The notes under the pieces were generated by a model that was not told where the DNA came from, did not search any database, and saw nothing but the letters and a program-made list of their open reading frames with translations. Shown one piece after another: positions 25,612 to 33,879 of a stretch of DNA of 64,000 nucleotides. Location of the stretch: NCBI GenBank assembly GCA_024278175.1, contig JAJRTS010000045.1, forward strand, positions 36,949-100,948, given 5' to 3'. This DNA comes from Gemmatimonadales bacterium (lineage in GTDB: Bacteria > Gemmatimonadota > Glassbacteria > GWA2-58-10). Positions within the stretch are counted from its first letter, which is position 1; each line of letters opens with the position of its first letter. Made by a program: the position numbers and the translations under genes.

Positions 25612-26658
25612 TCAGGTGTCGCTGCTGTAGTGCATGCCCACGCACCGCCGCCAGTGGTCGAGCACCTCCATGTTGCCCAGGGTGTCGTCCCAGCTCATGG
25701 CGGGCGAGTGGGCCCGCCCCCGCTCCAGACTTGCCGTCACGGTGTCGGCTTCGATCGCGTAGAGCCAGTCATCGGTGGCCGTTACGATTTCCTCTTCCAG
25801 CTCTCCGGCCGTGTTTTTGATCAGCATACTGGCCGTCCCGCCCTCGATCCCGCTGCCGAACCAGGGGGAGAGCACCTCGATCCGGCCTTGTGTGCCGAAT
25901 ACGGTGACAGTGTTGTCCATCGCCAATTGCACACCGCAGGCAAGTTGCGCCAGCACGTCGTCCTCGAATTTCAGCAGGGCGGTGGCGTACTCATCCACGC
26001 CGCTTTGCGCACCGATACGGGCCATGCCGCTCAGCTCCAGCGGCTGCTCGAAATCCCTGCCGAGGGCGGCCCCGGCCAGCAGGCGCGCCATGCTGACAGG
26101 GTAACAGCCCACATCGAGAATCCCTCCGCCGCCGAGTTTCCTGTTCAGCTTGAGACCGTTCAGATCGTGAGTTCCCTTGTAGCTGAACGTGGCGCGCAGG
26201 GCGCGGAGCTCTCCTACGCGCCGGCTCCGCACCAGTTCCACCAGCCGGGCGGTCTGGGGGTGGCAGCGGTACATGAAAGCCTCCATCAGGAATACACCGG
26301 CCTCGCCGGCGGCGGCCACAATTTGTTCGGCTTCGGCGCGGTTCATCCCAATCGGCTTCTCGCAGAGCACGTGTTTGCCTGCCTTTGCCGCGGCTATCGC
26401 CCAGCGGGCGTGCATTGGGTGGGGTGTGCCGATATAGACCGCCTGCACCGAGGGGTCATCGATAAGCGCCTGGTAAGAGCCGTGGAAACCGGGGATGTCG
26501 AACTCGGTGGCGAAAGCCCGGGCCCGTTCGATATCGCGGGCGGCCACGGCGGCCAGTGCACCCGTGCGTGAGCGGAGAACGCCGTTACAGAATTTACGGG
26601 CAATTTTCCCGGCGGTGATTATCCCCCAGGAAATTTTGCTGTTTTCAGCAGCTGGCAT
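25612..26658 (-). CDS. Gfo/Idh/MocA family dehydrogenase (dihydrodiol dehydrogenase-like)
   Basis: 348 residues, cytoplasmic. Rossmann start WGIITAGKIARKFCNGV, then GKHVLCEKPIGMNRAEAEQI with the catalytic EKP lysine, and EAFMYRCHPQT, a motif of the dimeric dihydrodiol/xylose dehydrogenase branch. GGGILDVGCYPVSMARLL is the substrate-side Asp/His-type block. The start at 26658 follows AAGGGA; the 35-codon upstream extension has no ribosome site and crosses the long inverted repeat. Substrate is likely a sugar or cyclitol; unspecified. Confidence 0.9.
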   Translation of the reverse strand: MPAAENSKISWGIITAGKIARKFCNGVLRSRTGALAAVAARDIERARAFATEFDIPGFHGSYQALIDDPSVQAVYIGTPHPMHARWAIAAAKAGKHVLCEKPIGMNRAEAEQIVAAAGEAGVFLMEAFMYRCHPQTARLVELVRSRRVGELRALRATFSYKGTHDLNGLKLNRKLGGGGILDVGCYPVSMARLLAGAALGRDFEQPLELSGMARIGAQSGVDEYATALLKFEDDVLAQLACGVQLAMDNTVTVFGTQGRIEVLSPWFGSGIEGGTASMLIKNTAGELEEEIVTATDDWLYAIEADTVTASLERGRAHSPAMSWDDTLGNMEVLDHWRRCVGMHYSSDT

Positions 26659-26696
26659 GGCGGGTTCCCTTTGTGGTTTATGAATAAGGTCCGATA

Positions 26697-26734
26697 ACAC
26701 GACAGGGACACGGCACACCGTGTCCCTGTCGTGT
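26697..26734. repeat. 17-base perfect inverted repeat
   Basis: ACACGACAGGGACACGG and its exact complement flank a CACA loop, in the 120-base gap between two minus-strand genes. No T-run follows on either strand, so it is not a classical terminator. Likely another dispersed palindromic unit or an RNA-stabilising stem. Confidence 0.75.
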
Positions 26735-26778
26735 ATTATAGTAGTTAACAGGCCTTGAATCAAAATGAACAGGACAAC

Positions 26779-28029
26779 TCAAGACTCCCGCACCCAGCGG
26801 AAAATCTCGGCCGGCGAGGGTGCCTTGCCGTACATCAGGATCCCGACCCGGAAAATACGCGCCGCGGCCCAGACTACCCCGGCCACCGCGGCGGCCAGAA
26901 TCAGCAGGGAGAGGACCACCTGCGGCCAGGGTACGGCGGGCAGGGCGGCCACGCGCATGATCATCACCAGCGGAGATACCGGCGGCAGCAGTGACGTGAC
27001 CACCGCCAGTGTTCCGTGGGGTTGTTGGACAACTGCTCCCCCGAAAAAAATCGGCATCATTATGAAAAGCATCAGCGGGGTGATGAAATTCTGGGCTTCC
27101 TTGATCGAGTTGACCGAACTTCCCACAGCCGCGAACATCGAGTTAAAGAGCAGAAAACCCAGCAGCATGTTAGGGATAAAGACCGCTACCTGATCCGGCC
27201 CGATAGTGGACAGCACCTGGCCGAAACCGCTGAAAGAGGCGGCCGCAGCGCCGCCCGTGGCGTAGAGCGCCACCAGTGTAAGGCCGATAGCCGACTGGCC
27301 CAGGATCTTGCCCGCCATCATTTCCAGCGGGCTGACAGCGGCCAGCAGCACCTCGATCACCCGGTTGTTTTTCTCCTCGATAATGCTGTTGAGCAGGCCC
27401 TGGCTGGAAGTCATGATCCCGAGAAAAATCAGCATCAGAAAAATCATCGGCAGGAGCATCCTTGCTGCCCGGCTGGTTTGCTCCTCGCCCTCGTCGTTGA
27501 GCTGGATATCTTCCAGCCACACGCCGCGCGAGAGCTCGCGGATCAGCTCGGGGCTGAGTCCGTTTGCGTGATAGCGTGCCGTGGATACCGCCCGGTTGAG
27601 TATCCTGCGCACGGCCGGTTGCAGGGTCACGTCCGAGGAGGGCAGGCTGAGCAGGCTGGCGCGACCCTGGCCGGAGACGACATCCTTTCCCACTATCAGC
27701 AGAGCGGTGAAATCCTCGTTGCGCACGGCCTGCTTGCCCTCTTCCTCGCTCATCTGTACGAAATGGGGAACCAGCTTGCGGCCGGGATTGTCGTTGTTGT
27801 AGTCCTCGAACGTCTGCCGGAGGGTCTGGTCGATAGAATCGTCGTGGTTCAGCACGGCCAGGTGACGGTCCTCGCGGGGGCCGCTGAACGCATTGCGCTG
27901 CGCTTTTCCCCCGATGACCATCAGGACAGCCATTATCACCGGCAATGCCAGCACGCCGATAATGAACGCTTTTGTTTTGACGGTCTCCAGGTATTCCCGG
28001 CGGGCGATCTGTAGTATTTTATTCAGCAT
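26779..28029 (-). CDS. ABC-2 type exporter permease (NatB-like)
   Basis: 416 residues. TM1 near residue 20 (AFIIGVLALPVIMAVLMVIG), a large extracytoplasmic domain, then five to six helices (RMLLPMIFLMLIFLGIM onwards) with the motif NSIIEEKNNRVIEVLLAAVS, diagnostic of the NatB/YhaP branch. Such pairs export sodium, peptides or toxic amphiphiles. ATG 28029 lies two bases after the ATPase stop, with AAAGGAG overlapping that stop; an outer GTG would sit directly on the Shine-Dalgarno. Confidence 0.9.
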   Translation of the reverse strand: MLNKILQIARREYLETVKTKAFIIGVLALPVIMAVLMVIGGKAQRNAFSGPREDRHLAVLNHDDSIDQTLRQTFEDYNNDNPGRKLVPHFVQMSEEEGKQAVRNEDFTALLIVGKDVVSGQGRASLLSLPSSDVTLQPAVRRILNRAVSTARYHANGLSPELIRELSRGVWLEDIQLNDEGEEQTSRAARMLLPMIFLMLIFLGIMTSSQGLLNSIIEEKNNRVIEVLLAAVSPLEMMAGKILGQSAIGLTLVALYATGGAAAASFSGFGQVLSTIGPDQVAVFIPNMLLGFLLFNSMFAAVGSSVNSIKEAQNFITPLMLFIMMPIFFGGAVVQQPHGTLAVVTSLLPPVSPLVMIMRVAALPAVPWPQVVLSLLILAAAVAGVVWAAARIFRVGILMYGKAPSPAEIFRWVRES

Positions 28030-28031
28030 CT

Positions 28032-28940
28032 TCACTCTCCTTTGCCGGAAACCAGGCTGACAAACGTTTCGTGCAGCGAGGGCGTTTTGACCCTGAACGA
28101 TCTGATCTCCGTGGTTGCCAGCAGCTCACGCAGGAATCTTCTGCTGTCGGCGTCCTCAGCCAGAGTTACCGTCAGCGTCCCCTGCTCGCGCACAGCGCTC
28201 TGCACGCCGCTTATCGCCGTCACGGCGACCTCATCGGCGGCGGTTTCCACCAGCAACACGTTGTTCTCTCCGCTGCCGCTGATTTGCTCCATCGTCCCGT
28301 CGATAATCTTACGGCCCTTGTTGATCAGCATGATCCGGTCGCAGAGTTTCTCGGCGTGCTCCATCATGTGTGTGCTGAAAATGATCGTGGTGCCGGAGTC
28401 GCGAATGGCGAGCATCTGCTGCTTGACAACCTCAAGGTTAACCGGGTCGAGCCCGCTGAACGGTTCATCGAGGATCAGCAGCTCCGGCTCGTTGATCACG
28501 GTGGTGGCAAACTGGAGTTTCTGCTGCATCCCCCGCGAGTATTCCTCGATCTTGCTGCCCGCGCGGTTGTCGAGGTCCAGAGCAGCCAGCCAGCGAGCCG
28601 CCGACCGGTCGGCATCCGGGTGACTCATGCCCTTGAGCCGGCCGATAAAGGTCAGGAAATCGGCGGCTTTCATCTTGCGGTACATCCCGCGCTCCTCGGG
28701 AAGGTAGCCGATCCGGTCCTTGCCCTGTCCGGGGGCGACTCCACCCAGCAGCTCGATCCGTCCGCTGTCGGGCCGGATGATATCCATCACCATCCGGATC
28801 GTGGTGGTTTTCCCCGCGCCGTTGGGGCCCAGGAAACCGTAGATGCAACCCCTGGGAAAAGAGGCCGAGAGCGAGTCAACGACCGCTTTGCCGCCGAAAC
28901 TCTTGGTCACATCCTCCATCACGAGTGCGTGCTCTGTCAT
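28032..28940 (-). CDS. ABC transporter ATPase (NatA-like)
   Basis: 302 residues. Walker A GFLGPNGAGKTTTIRMV near residue 38, Q-loop region YLPEERGMYRKM, signature EYSRGMQQKLQF (degenerate LSGGQ, as in NatA), Walker B LLILDEPFSGLDPVN and the switch His in FSTHMMEHAE. A C-terminal 70-residue domain follows (DUF4162-like). It drives the permease encoded two bases downstream. Confidence 0.94.
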   Translation of the reverse strand: MTEHALVMEDVTKSFGGKAVVDSLSASFPRGCIYGFLGPNGAGKTTTIRMVMDIIRPDSGRIELLGGVAPGQGKDRIGYLPEERGMYRKMKAADFLTFIGRLKGMSHPDADRSAARWLAALDLDNRAGSKIEEYSRGMQQKLQFATTVINEPELLILDEPFSGLDPVNLEVVKQQMLAIRDSGTTIIFSTHMMEHAEKLCDRIMLINKGRKIIDGTMEQISGSGENNVLLVETAADEVAVTAISGVQSAVREQGTLTVTLAEDADSRRFLRELLATTEIRSFRVKTPSLHETFVSLVSGKGE

Positions 28941-29162
28941 GGGCGGCTCCGGTTGCAGTGTGTGTTACGTTTACAGATTTATTCATAATAATCAGCGGGA
29001 GGACAATTAATGACGGAATATAAAATACATTAATCACGCGCATACTCAAATGATTAATAATTACCGATAGTAAAGAAGAGGCCCGTCCTCTCTGGCGAAA
29101 GACAGGCCCCTCAATTGATAACGAACCGGCAGGCTGTTGGGATTTATTATTATTTCAGATGC

Positions 29163-29183
29163 GGGCGAATACGAGGTTCGCCC
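29163..29183. repeat. Single palindrome related to repeat family 1
   Basis: GGGCGAA...TTCGCCC with an inner seven-base loop, matching the second stem of copy B. Lies in the 342-base gap 28941-29282 between the ABC ATPase and the Asp-box gene; only this stem is conserved here. The rest of the gap is AT-rich with a terminator at its end. Confidence 0.5.
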
Positions 29184-29228
29184 CTGCAGCTTTCCCAATG
29201 CTTCTGAGCACAAGAGGGATTTGTTAAG

Positions 29229-29257
29229 AAAAAAAGGCGACGCATCTGCATCGCCCC
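29229..29257 (-). terminator. Rho-independent terminator, minus strand
   Basis: GGCGACGCA (29236-29244) pairs with TGCATCGCC (29247-29255) with one mismatch, followed on the minus strand by seven T. It is about 25 bases past the Asp-box gene stop and resembles the terminator at 6337-6361, including CCCCTGCA beside it. Confidence 0.75.
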
Positions 29258-29282
29258 TGCAATATCCGCGTGATATGCCCGA

Positions 29283-31703
29283 TTATTGCGCGGCTACCGG
29301 CGTGCCGTAAAGAAAACTCCCGCCGAAAGTCGTCAGGTAAATCTTGTCCTTGCTGTGGGGGTCGGGTACGGGCCGGTGGCCCCAGTGGAAATCGTAGCCG
29401 GCCATCCTCTGCCAACTGGCCCCGTAATCCGTGCTGAACGCGGCGTGGTGCATGAACGTGTTCAGGTACAGCCGTCCGGCCCGGCGGGGATCGGCGGCCA
29501 CGCCATAGACGTAGGCGTTTGGCTCATAGACCTGCGTCCAGGTTTTGCCGTTGTCCGTGCTGGCCAGCACTCCGCCCTCGGACTCGATTTTGCCGCTGCC
29601 TCCGCGGAAATCGTTGCGGTCCACACCGGCCCAGCAGGCGATGTAGAGGCGGTTCGGGTTCAGCGGGTCGGATTCCAGCGAGTTGGGGAATTTTACAGTG
29701 GCGGGCAACTCTACCCGCTGCCAGCTCGCCGCGCCGTCATCGGAGCGGTAAACCGCGCCATCGAGCAGTTCGCGGGGCTGGCTGAACTTAACGTCGAACG
29801 TGACCACCAGCCACAGGGTGCCGCCGGCGTCGAGCGTCAGCTCGAAAGCATTGCGGTTCTCGCCGATCCCGTCGCTGGCGTTGCTCCAGCTTTTCCCGTC
29901 ATCGCTGGATTTATACACTCCCCGTCCATAGAGAGCCGCATACAGCGTGCGGTTGCCCGCCGGAGAGGCCGGGTCCATAACCACCCAGGTAACGGGCGCT
30001 TCCGGCAGGCCCCGGCTGGAAACTTCCCAACTGCGTCCGCTGTCGTTTGAGACGCACACGCCGCCCACGGCCCGCTGCCGCCAGGAGGGGCTGCGGATCA
30101 TTTTGAGCTTGGGGATATCGTGCCAGCTCGACCATCCCGACCACACCCGGCCCTTCACCTCCGGGTCGAATTCAATCCAGTAGCAGGTGTTGTCCCAGCG
30201 CGGCGGCACGCCCCGGGCCGAGCGGCTCCAGGTGGCCCCGCTGTCAAAACTGTGCCAGTAGGCGATATCGGTGTAGCTCACCGCGATGTGGTCCGGGTCG
30301 AACGGGTCGAAATGCACTCCGTAGGCAGTGGTCACGTCCAGGCCCCGGCTGCGGATAGTGCTGTCGGGGAGGGTCTCGCTGTAAAGCGCGTGCCAGCTTG
30401 CGCCGCCATCGCTGGTTTTCATCGCGCGGTACCAGTCGGTAAACACGGCCACCGAGGGGTCGGAGGGGAACACGCCGATACAGATCGCGCGGACGTACTC
30501 GCCGGCGAACGCATCGCGGACCCACGAGTCCACCACGTTCCCGGCCTTGTACCCATCGCGCACAGTGTAGTCGCTGCTGCCGCCGCCGGCTTTCTGCACC
30601 CAGGTCCAGCTCTCTCCGGCATCGGTGGTCTTGAATATCCCGTACCAGTGGCCCACCTCGCCGCGCGGGTTCATGTCCATGAACCGGGCGCAGACCAGGT
30701 AGGCGGTGCGGCTGTCGCGAAGGCCGGTGGCGGCCCAGGCGAACGAGGGCTTAACCTGGTCCGTCTCTATTTGAGCGATGCCGCTGATCGAGGAGGATAC
30801 CTCGTGCCAGTTCGCCCCGGCGTCGTCGGAGATATAAACTCCTCCCGGGCTGACTTCCCGGCCGCCCACGCCGCCCAGACCGCCTCCCCGGGGCAGCACA
30901 ATAGCATAAAAGCGCATGACTCCGCTGGCCGGGTCCACTCCGCCGGAAGCGCTCTCGACCGGCACCATCTCCGCGGGCAGCCCGGTTTCCACACTCTCGC
31001 CGCTGGCCGGATCGATTACGCCTAGGGTCGAAGGTGTGAAGGCATATAGCTTGTCGATTGTTTTTGGGCCACTGTAGAGCCCCAGGACGCGGCCTTGCAG
31101 TTTTGTCAGCTCGTTCCAGCTGGCGCCATTGTCGCGGGTGACAAACACGGCGCCGCCCCCGTTGCCCGAAAGGGCGGCAAAGATGGTGGCCGGGTCCGAG
31201 GGGTCGACCAGCACAGCGGTGATACTGCCGCCGGTGGCGGGGTAGCTCGCGCCCTCGCGCACCAGCCAGCTGAAATCGGCGTGGTCACCGCTGTAGCTGC
31301 GGCCCAGGGTGTCGGCTGGCAGGGGGAAGATCAGCTCCCAGCTTTTGCCGAAATCGGTTGTACGGTGAAGGCCCGCCGCGCCTACGTAGACTGTCGTTCT
31401 GTTCGAGGGGTCGAAAGCGAACGAACCCACGCCGCCGGGAAGATTGTACATCTTCCAGCTCTCGCCGCCGTCGTCCGAGAGATAGCAGCCGGTCATGTCG
31501 CAGCGGATGGCGATCAGATCGGGATCGGTGGGATGGAACGTGGGGATGAACGTGCTGCCCCCGCCCCCGGGGCCCATGATCACCCAGTCGGGAGAGGAAG
31601 CGGCGGCGGCCGCCTGATTATCAACCGCGCCGCCGCAGGCTGCCAGGGATACGACTAAAAATATGGCTAATAACAGAAAGCGAGACGGCTCAAGCTGTTG
31701 CAT
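29283..31703 (-). CDS. Asp-box/BNR-repeat (sortilin/VPS10-like) surface lipoprotein
   Basis: 806 residues. Lipobox LAAC near residue 24. The body is a large beta-propeller with repeated Asp-box motifs S/T-x-D-x-G-x-S/T-W: SDDGGESWK, TTDFGKSWE, TRDNGASWN, SDDAGANWH, TTDAGESWTW, TSDGGASWH, SNDSGRSWE, SSDDGKSWS, STDNGKTWT. The same build is seen in GH74-type xyloglucanases and photosystem-assembly or sortilin proteins. The catalytic Asp pair of GH74 cannot be judged by eye. Start 31703 follows GGGGA; the 15-codon extension lacks a signal. Function: probably glycan binding or hydrolysis at the cell surface. Confidence 0.85.
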   Translation of the reverse strand: MQQLEPSRFLLLAIFLVVSLAACGGAVDNQAAAAASSPDWVIMGPGGGGSTFIPTFHPTDPDLIAIRCDMTGCYLSDDGGESWKMYNLPGGVGSFAFDPSNRTTVYVGAAGLHRTTDFGKSWELIFPLPADTLGRSYSGDHADFSWLVREGASYPATGGSITAVLVDPSDPATIFAALSGNGGGAVFVTRDNGASWNELTKLQGRVLGLYSGPKTIDKLYAFTPSTLGVIDPASGESVETGLPAEMVPVESASGGVDPASGVMRFYAIVLPRGGGLGGVGGREVSPGGVYISDDAGANWHEVSSSISGIAQIETDQVKPSFAWAATGLRDSRTAYLVCARFMDMNPRGEVGHWYGIFKTTDAGESWTWVQKAGGGSSDYTVRDGYKAGNVVDSWVRDAFAGEYVRAICIGVFPSDPSVAVFTDWYRAMKTSDGGASWHALYSETLPDSTIRSRGLDVTTAYGVHFDPFDPDHIAVSYTDIAYWHSFDSGATWSRSARGVPPRWDNTCYWIEFDPEVKGRVWSGWSSWHDIPKLKMIRSPSWRQRAVGGVCVSNDSGRSWEVSSRGLPEAPVTWVVMDPASPAGNRTLYAALYGRGVYKSSDDGKSWSNASDGIGENRNAFELTLDAGGTLWLVVTFDVKFSQPRELLDGAVYRSDDGAASWQRVELPATVKFPNSLESDPLNPNRLYIACWAGVDRNDFRGGSGKIESEGGVLASTDNGKTWTQVYEPNAYVYGVAADPRRAGRLYLNTFMHHAAFSTDYGASWQRMAGYDFHWGHRPVPDPHSKDKIYLTTFGGSFLYGTPVAAQ

Positions 31704-31893
31704 GGTTTTATTCCCCTGTCGGCGGTGACTGAATGTTGTGACCCGCATGGATGAGTTTAATAGTGGTTAAGATAAATTTAAGTTAAGACTATCGGCACAG
31801 CGGGGAAAGTCTGCTCTTGCAGGGTGGGGAGTAAGAGCAGACCCCTGGCTGGTCTGAACGGCAGGCGAGGTGAAAAAGGCGGAAGCGGAGGGC

Positions 31894-31972
31894 GGGCCGG
31901 CACGTTCATTGCGAACCACATTCCGGCGACTTTTACGCTGTCTGGTGCAACGGGCAATGAACGTGCCGGCCC
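31894..31972. repeat. 19-base perfect inverted repeat with 41-base loop
   Basis: GGGCCGGCACGTTCATTGC at 31894-31912 and its complement at 31954-31972. It lies in the 384-base gap 31704-32087 between two minus-strand genes. No coding sense or T-run. Arms this long and perfect suggest a mobile palindromic unit. Confidence 0.75.
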
Positions 31973-32026
31973 GTCGCAAGCTGATCGATCGTAAGAGCAA
32001 GAGACGTAAACAGCTATCATAAGCAC

Positions 32027-32067
32027 AAAAACGGGAAAGCCGCCATTCGACATGGCGGCTTTCCCGT
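32027..32067 (-). terminator. Rho-independent terminator of the ADP-ribosylglycohydrolase gene
   Basis: 16-base perfect stem (32031-32046 with 32052-32067), five-base loop, then T5 on the minus strand. It lies 21 bases past the stop codon at 32088. Confidence 0.9.
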
Positions 32068-32087
32068 TCAAGGGTTTCAGCGGGAGA

Positions 32088-33566
32088 TTATTGATAAATC
32101 AGCGCCTCTTTAACCACCATCCTGCCCTCGCCGCCCACTTGGCGGATCGCCAGTTCATGATTGCCGGTTTCCAGATCATAGTTCCAGAAAAGCGGGATGC
32201 GCCAGATCCGCGCGTCGCCGGGCAGGGTCGCCTGTTCGGTCAGCTTGCCGTCGAGATAAACTTCAACTTCGCACTCGCCTCCGTCCCAGTGCACGAACCC
32301 GTTGACCACAAAGGCCCGGCCCTCGAACGCCAGGGTGTAGAGGCTGTCGCCGGAATTTTTGAGCGGAAGACGTACCTTTGGCGTCAACCCCTCGAATGCT
32401 ACCTCCAGAGGTGGGCGAACGGGTTTTTCGCGTTCGATTATCCAAGTGCTCTCACCCACGGAACCGCCGCCGCGGACGACAATCTCGCTGGCAAGCCTGT
32501 AGTTGACCTCGTAAACCTCGTTGAGGCTGTAATCGCAGTAGTCGAACTTCTCGTTTTCGATCTGGTCGAGTCCGACCAGCCATTGCTCGGGAATATTGGA
32601 AAACCCGATCATCGTGCCGAGAACCCCTGCGGCGTTGGCGGGGTTGCAATCGGAGTCCTGGCCGCAGCGGGTGGAGATTTCCAGGGTCTTGCCGAAATCC
32701 TGCTCGCCGTAGAGCAGCCCGATAGCGATATACGCCCCATTAAGCTTGGCGTCGATATTCCCCGGCAGTAGCGCGCATTCCGGACAGCCGCGATCGTTGG
32801 ACCACTTCTTCTGCACTTCGAACCAGCAGCGCTTCCAGTCGTCGGGGTATTGACGCCACCACCTGATAACATCGCTGATTGCCTGGTGATACTCGCTTTT
32901 TTCGGGCAGGCTTTCCAGCGCTTTTTGCACAACCACGGAGATGTCGCTTTCCACGAACGCATGGGTGTACATCGCCGCCACGAACACGCCCCCGTAATAC
33001 CCATCGCCGTAGTTCATGATATGCCCCACCCGGTCGCACAGGTCGAGCGCCGTATTGGGCATCGCCGGGCTGATCAGGCCGATAAAATCGGCCTCGATCT
33101 GGAAGTCGATGTCATCAGCATGGGGATTGTTCTTCCAGTGGCCGCTCTGCGGAGGCATGATTCCGTGCAGGATATTCCAGCGCCCGGATTGGTTGGCGTG
33201 CCAAAGTCTGAACCCGGCATTGGCGAATTTGAGGCCCAGCGCCTCGCTGGATGCGTCCAGGCCGGCGCTGTCGAGAACGGCCATGAACGCCAGGTCCATG
33301 TAGAGGTCGTCATTGTTGAAATAGCGTACCAGTTGCTCGGCGCTGTATTGAAGCGGAACATCGTCGCCAATCCAGGTTCCGACCCATTTGAATTCGGTGG
33401 GCCCGCCGAAACAGACGCCCACGGTCTGGCCCACCCAGCCGCCCTTGATCTTATCTCGCATGGTTTCGGCGCTGATCCTGACCGTGCTGGGGCCGATGGA
33501 ACAGGCCGCGGCGGAGAGAATGGCGAGACAGATGAAAGGCTTCAAAGCGGTCGTGAACAGTCTCAT
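32088..33566 (-). CDS. Secreted ADP-ribosylglycohydrolase-family lipoprotein
   Basis: 492 residues; lipobox AAAC near residue 22. The catalytic domain (about 35-330) has KIKGGWVGQTVGVCFGGP, NNDDLYMDLAFMAVL (the Asp-rich magnesium motif) and GQDSDCNPANAAGVLG, the second metal motif of the DraG fold. About 160 further residues form a beta-rich C-terminal domain (GRAFVVNGFVHWDGGECEVE) like a carbohydrate-binding module. A DraG fold outside the cytoplasm is unlikely to act on protein ADP-ribose and may cleave other N-glycosidic bonds. Shine-Dalgarno AAAGGAGC precedes ATG 33566. Confidence 0.88.
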   Translation of the reverse strand: MRLFTTALKPFICLAILSAAACSIGPSTVRISAETMRDKIKGGWVGQTVGVCFGGPTEFKWVGTWIGDDVPLQYSAEQLVRYFNNDDLYMDLAFMAVLDSAGLDASSEALGLKFANAGFRLWHANQSGRWNILHGIMPPQSGHWKNNPHADDIDFQIEADFIGLISPAMPNTALDLCDRVGHIMNYGDGYYGGVFVAAMYTHAFVESDISVVVQKALESLPEKSEYHQAISDVIRWWRQYPDDWKRCWFEVQKKWSNDRGCPECALLPGNIDAKLNGAYIAIGLLYGEQDFGKTLEISTRCGQDSDCNPANAAGVLGTMIGFSNIPEQWLVGLDQIENEKFDYCDYSLNEVYEVNYRLASEIVVRGGGSVGESTWIIEREKPVRPPLEVAFEGLTPKVRLPLKNSGDSLYTLAFEGRAFVVNGFVHWDGGECEVEVYLDGKLTEQATLPGDARIWRIPLFWNYDLETGNHELAIRQVGGEGRMVVKEALIYQ

Positions 33567-33632
33567 CGAACAGCTCCTTTCACGGGTGGAGACGGTGGAA
33601 TGCGATCTGTATTCGTGGATATCGGTTTAACC

Positions 33633-33660
33633 AATATAATCATACCTGTCTCCGGCGCAA
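33633..33660 (-). promoter_or_regulatory. Possible sigma-70 promoter for the ADP-ribosylglycohydrolase gene
   Basis: On the minus strand TTGCGC (33660-33655), 16-base spacer, TATATT (33638-33633), about 67 bases before the ATG. A plus-strand TATAAT (33635-33640) overlaps it without a good -35. The remainder of the 313-base divergent gap 33567-33879 shows nothing further. Confidence 0.35.
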
Positions 33661-33879
33661 CCGAAGCTTGCGGCACGATCTACTCAAAGCTTGCGGGAGT
33701 ACCGCTGGCCGGGATGGTTAAAAGGATCGCATGGAGCAAAAGGGCGGCGGCCGTAAATTCTCGCTTTCGGATGATATTCCGCTATATTATCTTGGATTCC
33801 GCCGGCAAATATTTTTCCATAAACCGGCCACTTAATCAATTACCGTTCTGAACATCCTGCCGCCTGGAGGTTGTCCCGG

